Of a stretch of 64,000 bases of DNA, positions 11,190-19,859 are shown piece by piece. The DNA is taken from assembly GCF_003391335.1 (NCBI RefSeq), contig NZ_CP028374.1:415856-479855 (forward strand), in the 5' to 3' direction. Numbering within the stretch: position 1 is the first letter of the stretch; every line of letters begins with the position of its first letter. The notes under the pieces are model-generated. The model made no database searches, was not told where the DNA came from, and saw only the letters and a program-made list of their open reading frames with translations. The stretch is from Candidatus Purcelliella pentastirinorum. GTDB lineage: Bacteria; Pseudomonadota; Gammaproteobacteria; Enterobacterales; Enterobacteriaceae. A program made the position numbers and the translations under genes.

Positions 11190-12596
11190 GTGAATGATAA
11201 TTTATTAATCAATAAATCGATTAAAAATAAAAAATCTCAATCTTCAAAGTTCAGAACTCCACCTTATTCTTTGGAAGCTGAACAATCAATTTTGGGAGGT
11301 TTGATGTTAGATAATGATAAATGGGATATTGTTTCTGAATTATTGGTTGTTGATGATTTTTTTAGTAGTGCACATCGTGTAATATTTACTACTATGCAAT
11401 ATTTATTTGATAACGGTAATCCTATAGATTTAATCACTCTTTCAGAATCTCTAGAACAAAATGGTAATATAGATAATGTTGGTGGATTTGCTTATTTAGC
11501 TGAATTATCCAAGAATGTTCCAAGTAGTACTAATATTTCAGCTTATGCATCTATTGTTCGTGAAAGATCTATTATTAGAAATATAATTTCAGTTGCAAAT
11601 AAAATTGTTGATACTGGTTATTTTTTAAATGGGAAGACGAGTGAAGATTTAATAGATTTTGCAGAATCTAGTATAATGAATGTATCTAGAGAAAGATTTA
11701 ATAAATCATTTGGTCCAAAACGTATAGAACGTATACTTGACATAACTATATCTAATATAGAAAGATTATTTAATATTCCTAATGGAGATATTACCGGTAT
11801 AAATACTGGTTATATAGATATTAATAAAAAAACTGCTGGTTTACAACCTTCGGATTTGATTATTGTAGCTGCTAGACCGTCAATGGGGAAAACAACTTTA
11901 GCAATGAATATATGTGAAAATGTTTCTATGATTTATGATAAACCTATTTTAATATTTAGTTTGGAAATGTCTTCTGAACAAATTATGATACGTATGTTAT
12001 CTTCATTATCTAGAGTAGATCAATCTAAAATACGTGCTGGTAAATTAAATGATGAGGATTGGTTAAGAATTTCTAGTACTGTAAAAGTTTTATTAGATCG
12101 TAAAAATATATATATTGATGATTCTTCTAGTTTAACTCCTATTGAAATGAGCTCAAGAGCTAGACGTATATATCGTGAAAATAATGGTTTAAGTTTAATT
12201 ATGATAGATTATTTGCAATTAATGCGTGTTCCTTATATTTCAGATAATAGAAATGTTGAAATAGGTGAAATATCTAGGTCATTAAAGTCATTAGCAAAAG
12301 AATTGAAAGTACCAATTATGGCACTTTCACAATTAAATCGTTCTTTGGAACAAAGAGTGGATAAAAGACCTGTTAATTCTGATTTACGTGAATCTGGTTC
12401 TATTGAGCAAGATGCTGATTTAATAATGTTTATTTATAGAGATGAATTATATAATGAGCATAGTGATTTAAAAGGTGTTGCAGAGATTATTATAGGCAAA
12501 CAAAGAAATGGTCCTATTGGAACTGTTCGTTTGATTTTTAATGGTAATTGGTCTAGATTTGATAATTATACTAATTTTAATTATGAAAATAATTAA
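11190..12596 (+). CDS. dnaB: replicative DNA helicase DnaB (GTG start)
   Basis: DnaB is the hexameric helicase that unwinds DNA at the replication fork. At 468 residues it matches E. coli (471). The N-terminal primase-interaction domain begins at PPYSLEAEQS, followed by the RecA-type ATPase domain with Walker A ARPSMGKTT (228-236) and the conserved MIDYLQLM segment. The only in-frame start near the conserved N-terminus is the GTG at 11190-11192; nearby ATGs are in other frames. It is convergent with hpxK, with only 28 bases between them. Confidence 0.96.
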   Translation: MNDNLLINKSIKNKKSQSSKFRTPPYSLEAEQSILGGLMLDNDKWDIVSELLVVDDFFSSAHRVIFTTMQYLFDNGNPIDLITLSESLEQNGNIDNVGGFAYLAELSKNVPSSTNISAYASIVRERSIIRNIISVANKIVDTGYFLNGKTSEDLIDFAESSIMNVSRERFNKSFGPKRIERILDITISNIERLFNIPNGDITGINTGYIDINKKTAGLQPSDLIIVAARPSMGKTTLAMNICENVSMIYDKPILIFSLEMSSEQIMIRMLSSLSRVDQSKIRAGKLNDEDWLRISSTVKVLLDRKNIYIDDSSSLTPIEMSSRARRIYRENNGLSLIMIDYLQLMRVPYISDNRNVEIGEISRSLKSLAKELKVPIMALSQLNRSLEQRVDKRPVNSDLRESGSIEQDADLIMFIYRDELYNEHSDLKGVAEIIIGKQRNGPIGTVRLIFNGNWSRFDNYTNFNYENN

Positions 12597-12624
12597 TTAT
12601 TTTATAATTTGTTTTTTTTTAATT

Positions 12625-13887
12625 TTAAATTTTTTCTGTTAAATTATAAATAATTTCCATATAAGTTTTAATTGTTTTTATTATATCTTTTTTTAGTACT
12701 TTTTCTTTTGGTGAGTGACTAATTCCTTTAATACATCTAATAAATATCATTCCTATAGGCCATTTTTTTGCCATAGAAATAGCGTCATGTCCAGCACCAC
12801 TTGCAAGTGATGGACAATTACCTTGTGTTTTATTAATTGTTTTTTTTATTATATTTTTAATTTTTTTATTACATTTAATAGATTTTGTGGAATAATATTT
12901 TTTTGAATTAAATATTATATTTCTTTTTTTAGAAATTTCTTTAGCTTTTTTTAATATATTAGATATTGTTTTATTTAATTCATTATTTTTTGGACCTCTT
13001 ATATCCAATGTTAATTTTATTTTATTAGGTATTACATTGGTTGCTCCAGGGTAACAATTTATTTTACCAATAGTTGCTACTATTTTTGTTTTGGATTTTA
13101 GTAATTCATTCTCTATAAATAATATCCATTCTGATGTAGCTATAAGTGGATCTTTTCTCATATATATTGGTACTGTACCAGCATGACCTGATTCGCCGGT
13201 AAATGTGCAATTAATTCTTTTAGCTCCATTTATTGCACTTACTACTCCCATACTTGAATTATTTTTATATAGATATGGACCTTGTTCTATATGTAATTCA
13301 ATATATGCTTTTATATCTTTGGTGTTTCTTTTTGCTAAACATATTTTATTTGTATTTAATCCTATATTTTTCATTGCATGTGCAATTGTAATTTTATTTT
13401 TATCTTTATAATTTAACCATTTTTTTTTCCACTTATTTGTTAATGCTTTACTTCCTAATAATGTTATACCAAAGCGTGTTCCTTCTTCATCTGCAAAACC
13501 AACGATTTCTATTGCTTTTTTTAAGTGTATTTTATTTTTATTTAAATGGTTTACAACTTCTATTGAGGTTAATACTCCTAGAATTCCATCATATTTACCT
13601 GCATTAGGTACTGTATCTAAATGTGAACCTAATAGAATTGCTGGTTGTTTTTTTGTACATGCTTCATATCTGCCGTATATATTACCTACTTGATCTTGCC
13701 ATGTTTGCATTCCGGCTAATTTCATCCATTTTTCCACAATTTTATTTGTTTTGATATGTTCTATTGATAAATAAAGACGTGTAGTATTGTTTTTATTTTC
13801 GCTTATTTTTGATAATTTTTCTATTCTATTTAATATACGTGTAGCATATTTTATTGATTCATTATTATTTATTTTAGGATAGTACAT
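12625..13887 (-). CDS. hpxK: allantoate amidohydrolase
   Basis: This M20-family metal-dependent amidohydrolase converts allantoate to ureidoglycine, ammonia and CO2. The 420 residues show a complete bimetal site typical of the allantoate amidohydrolase / N-carbamoylase group: H89 and D91 in GSHLDT, D100 in KYDG, E134/E135 in ADEEGTRF, H199 in ELHIEQG and H391 in GISHSP. Together with hpxJ 24 bases upstream it forms an apparent two-gene operon, as in the Klebsiella hpx purine-degradation cluster. Relatives such as hydantoin-related N-carbamoyl amidohydrolases share the fold, but the neighbours hpxJ and hpxB make allantoate the likely substrate. Confidence 0.9.
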   Translation of the reverse strand: MYYPKINNNESIKYATRILNRIEKLSKISENKNNTTRLYLSIEHIKTNKIVEKWMKLAGMQTWQDQVGNIYGRYEACTKKQPAILLGSHLDTVPNAGKYDGILGVLTSIEVVNHLNKNKIHLKKAIEIVGFADEEGTRFGITLLGSKALTNKWKKKWLNYKDKNKITIAHAMKNIGLNTNKICLAKRNTKDIKAYIELHIEQGPYLYKNNSSMGVVSAINGAKRINCTFTGESGHAGTVPIYMRKDPLIATSEWILFIENELLKSKTKIVATIGKINCYPGATNVIPNKIKLTLDIRGPKNNELNKTISNILKKAKEISKKRNIIFNSKKYYSTKSIKCNKKIKNIIKKTINKTQGNCPSLASGAGHDAISMAKKWPIGMIFIRCIKGISHSPKEKVLKKDIIKTIKTYMEIIYNLTEKI

Positions 13888-13911
13888 ATTAACAATATCC
13901 TTAATTTATTA

Positions 13912-15126
13912 TTATACATTTATGTTATAAAAATCCCATGTTGCTTGTAATGCTTCACCTTGAGTAGTTTTAAATCCTAGTTTATTAAGTATTGATTCTA
14001 ATGCTGTTAATGTTCTTAATACGCAATCTTTACGAGAATTATAACCCATAGTACCAATTCTCCAAATTCTTCCTTTTAAAGGGCCAAAGGATGTTCCTAT
14101 TTCTATACCAAAATCATCTAACATAAGTTTTCTTACTTGTTCTCCATTTATTCTTTTGGGTATTATTACTCCTAATATATTATTCATTTTATGTTTTATA
14201 TCCCCGAAAATTTTTAATCCCATATTTTTTATTCCATGTAATAGAGCATCTCCATGTAATTTATGACGTAATATTCTATTATGTATACCTTCTTTAATGA
14301 TTAATCTTGCACATTCGTGTGCTGCATACAATGCTGTTGTTGCTTCTGTATGATGATTTAGACGCTTTTCACTCCAATAATCTATTATCATATTTATATC
14401 GAAATAATTTGAAAAAATAATTTTTTTGTCATCTATATTTTTCCCAAATTCTACACGTTGTCTTTGTTGTATAATTTCTATTGTTTTATCATTAATTGTT
14501 ATAGGAGATGTTCCGGATGGTCCTCCTAAGCATTTTTGCATACCAGCTGAAACTGCATCTATTTTCCAATCATCTGTTTTTAAATAATTTCCACCACATG
14601 AAGCTGTGGCATCTGTATAAAATATTACTTCATATTTTTGACAGATTAATCCTATTTCTTCTAATGGTTGTAACATTGTAGTTGAAGTATCTCCATGTAC
14701 TGTAAGTAGAAATTTGGGTTTTATTTTTTTAATTGAATATTCTATTTTATCTGGTTCAAATATTTCACCCCATGGTACTTCTATTGTATGGACATGAGCT
14801 TTACATCGTTTTGATATTTCATATAATAATTGTCCGAATCTACCGAATATTGGTATTAATACTTTGTCCCCAGGTTTAATCATAGATATAAATATTGCTT
14901 CAATTCCTGCTCTTGATGTTCCATCTATTAATAGAGTATTTAAATTTTTTGTATTAAAAATTATACGATATAATTGCATTACTTCATTCATATAATTAGT
15001 CATCATTGGATCATATTGCCCAATTAATTTATTTGACATGGTATGTAATATTCTTGGATCTATATTAATAGGTCCAGGACCCATTAAAAGTCTTTCAGGT
15101 GGAGTTATTTGATCAAATTCATTCAT
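13912..15126 (-). CDS. hpxJ: ureidoglycine-glyoxylate aminotransferase
   Basis: This PLP-dependent class V aminotransferase (PucG/HpxJ group) transfers the amino group of (S)-ureidoglycine to a 2-oxo acid, classically glyoxylate, giving oxalurate and glycine. The 404 residues carry the family start PPERLLMGPGP, a cofactor-binding GTSRAG (69-74), D172 in YTDATAS to hold the pyridine nitrogen, and K198 in AGMQKCLGGPSG as the Schiff-base lysine. Serine-pyruvate and alanine-glyoxylate aminotransferases are close relatives. Adjacency to allantoate amidohydrolase, whose product is ureidoglycine, is what points to HpxJ. It is first in the operon hpxJ-hpxK and divergent from hpxX. Confidence 0.88.
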   Translation of the reverse strand: MNEFDQITPPERLLMGPGPINIDPRILHTMSNKLIGQYDPMMTNYMNEVMQLYRIIFNTKNLNTLLIDGTSRAGIEAIFISMIKPGDKVLIPIFGRFGQLLYEISKRCKAHVHTIEVPWGEIFEPDKIEYSIKKIKPKFLLTVHGDTSTTMLQPLEEIGLICQKYEVIFYTDATASCGGNYLKTDDWKIDAVSAGMQKCLGGPSGTSPITINDKTIEIIQQRQRVEFGKNIDDKKIIFSNYFDINMIIDYWSEKRLNHHTEATTALYAAHECARLIIKEGIHNRILRHKLHGDALLHGIKNMGLKIFGDIKHKMNNILGVIIPKRINGEQVRKLMLDDFGIEIGTSFGPLKGRIWRIGTMGYNSRKDCVLRTLTALESILNKLGFKTTQGEALQATWDFYNINV

Positions 15127-15440
15127 GTATTATTTCCTTATAATTTATTTTTTAGCTTTATTTAAAAAAAAAAGTTATTTTAATTCTATTCTTTATTTTC
15201 TTATTTTTATTTGTTTTGTATTAATTAAATTATTATATATAATTATATTTTTTTATATAGAATTTCCGTTTTTGATATATATGTTTTTATTTTAAAATCA
15301 TTATTTCACAATTGTTTATTTTATATAATAAAATAATTTTATTAAATATTTTTTTGATATGTATAATATAATTTATTTGTTTTAATTTTATTTATTTAAA
15401 ATTACTAATTTTTTATTTTTATATTTTTATAGGTCTATAA
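15127..15440. other. hpxJ-hpxX divergent control region
   Basis: These 314 bases separate the two divergent ureide operons and should hold both promoters. A TATAAT occurs at 15362-15367 in the hpxX direction without a good -35 at standard spacing. AGG at 15431-15433, about 10 bases before the hpxX ATG, could act as a weak ribosome binding site. No regulator gene (such as hpxR) or operator palindrome was recognised. Confidence 0.45.
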
Positions 15441-15623
15441 ATGAAAACGTTTAATTGTGAAGATTATGTTAAAAATTTTATTAAAGTCTTTAGTATATCT
15501 GTAGATGAAAAAAGATATGAAGATTTATTATTAAATTTTGTTTATATATTTAATATAACAAAGCCATTAATTTTATATTCTTTATCTAGTGATATTGAAA
15601 TAGCAGGAGTATATAATGCATGA
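15441..15623 (+). CDS. hpxX: AtzG-like small partner subunit (DUF4089)
   Basis: This 60-residue acidic protein matches the size and position of the DUF4089/AtzG family. Those are small GatC-like proteins that bind and stabilise AtzE-type amidases, and the Klebsiella hpxWXYZ cluster has the same gene upstream of its amidase. The ORF is judged real because its stop codon overlaps the start of the amidase (ATGA at 15620-15623), which indicates translational coupling. It has no catalytic residues of its own. The family call rests on context plus overall similarity and is less certain than that of the partner. Confidence 0.75.
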   Translation: MKTFNCEDYVKNFIKVFSISVDEKRYEDLLLNFVYIFNITKPLILYSLSSDIEIAGVYNA

Positions 15624-17026
15624 TTGAAGATATTCGTTTTTTAACAATTTCAGAAATAAATAAATGTTTAATTAAAGGTGATTTAAGCGCCATGGAAATA
15701 GCTGAATCTACTTTGCATGCAATAAAGAAGTATAATCCTATTATTAATGCTTGGACTGAAATTACTTCTAATCGTATGTTTAAAGAAGCTAATTTAATTG
15801 ATAAATATTTGATATCTGGTAAAAAATTGTCAAAATTAGTTGGTATTCCTTATGCTGTAAAAAATTTGTTTGATGTGCGCGGTTATGTTACTTTAGTCGG
15901 TTCTATTTTATTTGCAAATAACCCAGTAGCAAAATGTGATGCTTATTTAATTGACAGATTAAGTAGTAATGGAGCATTGCTAAGTGGTATGTTAAATATG
16001 GATGCTTATGCTTATGGTTTTACTACGGAAAATAGTTATTATGGTACTACTAGAAATCCTTATGATTTAAATCGTATTGCTGGTGGTTCATCAGGTGGAT
16101 CTGCAGCTGCTGTAGCTGCTGGTTTAGTACATTTTTCTTTAGGATCAGATACTAATGGATCTGTACGTGTTCCATCTTCGCTTTGTGGTGTTTTAAGTTT
16201 AAAACCAACTTTTGGTAGATTATCTCGTACTGGTATGTATCCTTTTTCTTATAGTTTAGATCATGCCGGGTATTTTGCTAGGAATATTGGTGATTTAGTT
16301 GATGTATATAATGTTTTACAAGGTATTGATGAAAAAGATTTATCTCAATCTACTAAATCAAAAGATAAAATATTTTTAGATTATAATAATTCTATTAATA
16401 GTATACGTTTTTGTTTACTATCTGGTTATTTTTATACTTGGTGTAATGATGAAGTACGTAATATTATAGATATTGTTTCTAAGGCTTTAGGTGTTAAAGA
16501 TGATATAGATTTATCGGATGTAGAATTAGCTAGATCTTCTGCTTTTATTATTACGGCTGCTGAAGGTGGTAATTTATATTGGTCTAGATTATTAGATACT
16601 CCAGAATTATTTGAACCTTTTTCTAGAGAAAGATTATTGGCCGGGTCTATTATACCTGCTAATTGGTATATTAAAGCTCAACGTTTTAGAACATATTTTA
16701 GACATAAAGTTAATGATATTTTTAATAATTTTGATGTTTTAATAGCTCCAGCTACCCCTTGTTCTGCTACTATGATTGGTCAAAAATTTATTCGTATTAA
16801 TAATACTGATTTATTGATAAAATCTAACATGGGTATGTTAACTCAACCTATATCTTTTATTGGATTACCTGTTATAACTGTACCAATTAGGGTAGGTGAT
16901 AATTTACCTATTGGTATTCAATTAATTGCAGCTCCTTTTAAGGAAGATTTATGTTTTAAAGCTGCTTTATTATTAGAAAAAAAAGGTTTAATTATGAAAC
17001 ATGACAATTTAATTAATTTAAATTAA
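15620..17026 (+). CDS. hpxY: AtzE/HpxY-family amidase, probable ureide hydrolase
   Basis: This is an amidase-signature enzyme of 468 residues with an intact Ser-cisSer-Lys triad: K81 (in PYAVKN), S157 (in GGSSGGS) and S181 (in TNGSVRVP), followed by GVLSLKPTFGRLSR. It belongs to the AtzE subgroup; AtzE removes ammonia from 1-carboxybiuret and needs AtzG. Its link to hpxX and to allantoin genes matches Klebsiella HpxXY. Oxalurate, the product of HpxJ, resembles carboxybiuret, so I infer oxalurate deamination to oxamate; this substrate is not proven. GatA (tRNA amidotransferase) is the main alternative, but no gatB is nearby. The 3' end overlaps hpxB by four bases. Confidence 0.85.
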   Translation: MIEDIRFLTISEINKCLIKGDLSAMEIAESTLHAIKKYNPIINAWTEITSNRMFKEANLIDKYLISGKKLSKLVGIPYAVKNLFDVRGYVTLVGSILFANNPVAKCDAYLIDRLSSNGALLSGMLNMDAYAYGFTTENSYYGTTRNPYDLNRIAGGSSGGSAAAVAAGLVHFSLGSDTNGSVRVPSSLCGVLSLKPTFGRLSRTGMYPFSYSLDHAGYFARNIGDLVDVYNVLQGIDEKDLSQSTKSKDKIFLDYNNSINSIRFCLLSGYFYTWCNDEVRNIIDIVSKALGVKDDIDLSDVELARSSAFIITAAEGGNLYWSRLLDTPELFEPFSRERLLAGSIIPANWYIKAQRFRTYFRHKVNDIFNNFDVLIAPATPCSATMIGQKFIRINNTDLLIKSNMGMLTQPISFIGLPVITVPIRVGDNLPIGIQLIAAPFKEDLCFKAALLLEKKGLIMKHDNLINLN

Positions 17027-17958
17027 TTAAATTCAATTTTGTGATATTTAATCCAATGATTAGCAATTTCTTGTCTTGTACATATCCATATATCTTTGTA
17101 GTTTTTTATATAATCTAAAAAATTTATTAATGCCTTAAATCTTCCAGGCTTACCTATTATTCTGCAATGCATTCCTATTGACATCATTTTTGGTTTTGTT
17201 TTTCCTTCTTTATATAATATATCAAAAGTATCTCTTAAATATTGATAAAATTGTTTAGATGTATTAAATCCTGGTTGTACTACAAATTTCATATCATTTG
17301 TTTCTAATGAATATGGTATAATCAAATGTTTCTTTTTTTTACCATTTTTTAAATAAATATCCATCCAAAAAGGTAAATCGTCTCCATAATAATCGCTATC
17401 GTAAATTATGTTACTATATTTTATTATTAATTTTCTAGTATTTGGACTATCTCTACCAGTGTACCAGCCCTGGGGATATTTACCAAATATTTTTTTAAAT
17501 ATTTTAATTGATTTAATAATATCTTTTTTTTCTTTTTTATAGTCTATTTTTTGATATTCAATCCATTTTAGTCCGTGACATACTACATCATATTTTTCTT
17601 TTATTATTGTTTTTGTTATTTCTGGATTTCTAATAAAAGCCATTACTACTCCAAATATAGTTAATGGTATTTTTCTATTTTTAAATTCATTATGAATTCT
17701 CCAAAAACCTACTCTAGATCCGTATTCATATAAAGATTCTATAGACATATGACGATTTTTATAATTTTTACAATTTATTAAATCAGAAAGAAATGTTTCA
17801 GATGAATTATCACCATGTAATATGTTTTTTTCCGCTCCTTCTTCATAGTTTAATACAAATTGTATTGCTATTTTTGCATTGTTTGGCCATGATACCGTCG
17901 GGGGGTTATTTCCGTAGCCTAATAAATTTCTAGGATATTTTTTATTTTTAATTTTCAT
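17023..17958 (-). CDS. hpxB: allantoinase, PuuE/HpxB type (NodB fold)
   Basis: This enzyme hydrolyses allantoin to allantoate. It is not the classical metal-dependent cyclic amidohydrolase but the PuuE type, built on the polysaccharide-deacetylase (NodB) fold. The 311 residues begin with the family signature YPRNLLGYGNNPP and then WPNNAKIAIQFVLNYEEG, and contain LHGDN and the Y-T-GRDSPNTR segment of the group. It completes the path into HpxK and HpxJ. It is convergent with hpxY (4-base overlap) and is transcribed alone, its upstream neighbour on the same strand being the tRNA-Asp/dnaQ region. Chitooligosaccharide deacetylases are related but lack this N-terminal signature. Confidence 0.88.
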   Translation of the reverse strand: MKIKNKKYPRNLLGYGNNPPTVSWPNNAKIAIQFVLNYEEGAEKNILHGDNSSETFLSDLINCKNYKNRHMSIESLYEYGSRVGFWRIHNEFKNRKIPLTIFGVVMAFIRNPEITKTIIKEKYDVVCHGLKWIEYQKIDYKKEKKDIIKSIKIFKKIFGKYPQGWYTGRDSPNTRKLIIKYSNIIYDSDYYGDDLPFWMDIYLKNGKKKKHLIIPYSLETNDMKFVVQPGFNTSKQFYQYLRDTFDILYKEGKTKPKMMSIGMHCRIIGKPGRFKALINFLDYIKNYKDIWICTRQEIANHWIKYHKIEFN

Positions 17959-18367
17959 TTTATTTTATTTATTTTAGGAATATTTTAATTATTAAATTAA
18001 TTTTAAATAGTTTTAATGATATTAATATTTCTATTATTTTAATAGTTGGACTAATATCTTCTATAATTCATATATTCAATTTTTTTGTTAAATAATTAGA
18101 TAATAATGGTAACGTTATACTATATTTTAATGTTATAAAATTAAAATTGTTATTTTTTTATTAAATAATATTTATTTATAATTTTTTTTAATATATTTAC
18201 AATATATATAGTTTTATTTTAATAGTTTTTTATTAAAAAATATTATTTATGTATTTTGTTGTAATTATTTTTTAAATTTATGATTACATTATTTATAAGT
18301 AATATATTGTATATTACTTATTTTTAATAGAATAAAATATTTTAAGTTATATTTTTTATTTTATTTG
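17959..18367. other. intergenic region upstream of hpxB
   Basis: About 409 bases of A/T-rich sequence between hpxB and tRNA-Asp, both on the minus strand. It must contain the hpxB promoter. I see no coding remnant, hairpin or RNA gene that I can support. Confidence 0.5.
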
Positions 18368-18441
18368 CGGTGCGGACGGGACTTGAACCCGTGACCCCCG
18401 GCGTGACAGGCCGATGTTCTGACCAACTGAACTACCGCACC
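18368..18441 (-). tRNA. tRNA-Asp (anticodon GTC)
   Basis: A full cloverleaf on the minus strand: acceptor GGTGCGG pairs with CCGCACC, the discriminator is G, the anticodon loop CTGTCAC gives GTC, and the T-loop GGTTCAAGTCC is present. CCA is not encoded. It lies downstream of dnaQ exactly as aspV does in E. coli. Confidence 0.97.
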
Positions 18442-18461
18442 GATTATATTATTATTTTTAA

Positions 18462-19145
18462 TTATTTTATTAACAAATTTTTATTTAATATATTCTTATA
18501 TTCTTTATTTAATTCTAATTCTTCTTTATTTGCAAATATTATTTTTAATTTTTTATTATTTATTTTTATATTTTTAATATTTTGTTTTTTTATTTTTTTA
18601 TTTTTAAACAATTTTTTTTGATTACTTGTTAAATATAAATATATATCTGCTAATATTTTAGCATCTTTTAAAGCTCCGTGTTTTTTTCTTTTTCTTATGT
18701 CTATTCCATAGTATTTACATAGTGAATTTAAACTATTATTTTTCCCTGGAAATATTTTTCTTGCTATTGTTAAATTATCTACTATTTTACAATAATCTGA
18801 AATTTTATCTTTTCTTTTTAATAAAAATAATTCATAATTTATGAATTCTATATCAAATTTAGCATTATGTATTATTATTTTAGATCCATATATATATTTA
18901 ATAAATTTATTTAATATTTCTTTAAATGTTGGTTTATATTTTAAGAATTCATTTGATATTCCATGTATATTAAATGATTCTTCACTTATAGATCGATTTG
19001 GGTTTAAATATACATGAAAGTTATTATTAGTTAATGTTCTGTTTATCATTTCTACTGCACCTATTTCTATGATTTTATGCCCGCTGTAATGTTTTCCGAT
19101 TTGGTTTATTCCTGTTGTTTCAGTATCAAGTATAATTTTTCTCAT
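18462..19145 (-). CDS. dnaQ: DNA polymerase III epsilon subunit (proofreading exonuclease)
   Basis: DnaQ is the 3'-5' proofreading exonuclease of the replicative polymerase. The 227 residues (E. coli 243) contain the whole DEDDh catalytic set: D7 and E9 (in LDTETTG), D98 (in HNAKFD), H156 and D161. The C-terminal tail, which binds the polymerase alpha subunit, is Lys/Asn-rich and divergent. The divergent pair with rnhA and the downstream tRNA-Asp reproduce the E. coli locus. An intact proofreader is notable where base composition shows strong mutational drift toward A/T. Confidence 0.96.
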   Translation of the reverse strand: MRKIILDTETTGINQIGKHYSGHKIIEIGAVEMINRTLTNNNFHVYLNPNRSISEESFNIHGISNEFLKYKPTFKEILNKFIKYIYGSKIIIHNAKFDIEFINYELFLLKRKDKISDYCKIVDNLTIARKIFPGKNNSLNSLCKYYGIDIRKRKKHGALKDAKILADIYLYLTSNQKKLFKNKKIKKQNIKNIKINNKKLKIIFANKEELELNKEYKNILNKNLLIK

Positions 19146-19203
19146 ATTATTTTTTCAATTTTGTTTTTTATTTATTCTATCAAAAATTAAGGGATTTATT
19201 AAT

Positions 19204-19659
19204 ATGTTAAAAAAAAATATAGTATTTATTGATGGATCTTGTCTAGGTAATCCTGGTCCTGGTGGGTATGGAGTGTTTATAAAAAATAGTGTGAAGAAAA
19301 TTTATTTTAGTGCTGGATTTTTTCTTACCACAAATAATCGTATGGAAATTATGGCGGCAATTATTGCACTTGAACATTTTATTAATAAATCAAATATTAT
19401 TATTTATACTGATAGTACATATCTACGTAGTGGTATTACTGAATGGATTTTGAGTTGGAAAAAACGTAATTGGAGAACTTGTAATAATAGTGTTGTTAAA
19501 AATGTAGATTTATGGATTAGATTAGAAAAAGCAATTAATTGTCATATTATTGATTGGAAATGGATAAAGAGTCATACTGGTAATATGGGAAATGAATTAT
19601 GTGATAGATTAGCTCGTAATGCTGCTAAAAATCCATTTTTAGATGATATTATTTATTAA
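19204..19659 (+). CDS. rnhA: ribonuclease HI
   Basis: RNase HI degrades RNA in RNA-DNA hybrids. The 151 residues (E. coli 155) carry the four metal-binding acids at exactly the E. coli positions, D10, E48, D70 and D134, plus the catalytic H124. The handle region with the basic KKRNWRT stretch is also kept. It is divergent from dnaQ with 58 bases between the start codons, as in E. coli. Confidence 0.97.
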   Translation: MLKKNIVFIDGSCLGNPGPGGYGVFIKNSVKKIYFSAGFFLTTNNRMEIMAAIIALEHFINKSNIIIYTDSTYLRSGITEWILSWKKRNWRTCNNSVVKNVDLWIRLEKAINCHIIDWKWIKSHTGNMGNELCDRLARNAAKNPFLDDIIY

Positions 19660-19707
19660 TTAATTATGTTTTTTATATTTTTAATTTTTTATTTTGTTTT
19701 TATTTAT

Positions 19708-19780
19708 TGGAGCTAGGCGGTTTCGAACCCCCGACCTTCTGCTTGCAAAGCAGATGCTCTACCAACTGAGCTATAGCCCC
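19708..19780 (-). tRNA. tRNA-Ala (anticodon TGC)
   Basis: A 73-base cloverleaf on the minus strand nearly identical to E. coli alaT-type tRNA: GGGGCTA acceptor, D-arm AGCTCAGTTGGTAGAGC, anticodon loop TTTGCAA, discriminator A. CCA is not encoded. It follows tRNA-Ile by six bases, the order found in 16S-23S spacers, but no rRNA is nearby. Confidence 0.97.
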
Positions 19781-19786
19781 TATTTG

Positions 19787-19859
19787 TAGGCTTGAGTGGA
19801 TTTGAACCACCTACCTCACCCTTATCAGGGGTGTGCTCTGCCTAATGAGCTACAAGCCT
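19787..19859 (-). tRNA. tRNA-Ile (anticodon GAT)
   Basis: A 73-base cloverleaf on the minus strand: acceptor AGGCTTG/CAAGCCT, anticodon loop CTGATAA giving GAT, T-loop GGTTCAAATCC, discriminator A, no encoded CCA. It is first of the Ile-Ala pair. A TATAAT at 19876-19871 lies 12 bases upstream, suggesting its own promoter, though I see no good -35. Confidence 0.97.

Noticed and set aside
15620..17026. Reading hpxY as gatA (Glu-tRNA amidotransferase subunit A)
   Set aside because: The AtzE-type sequence, the small coupled AtzG-like partner and the allantoin gene neighbours fit HpxY better; no gatB or gatC nearby.
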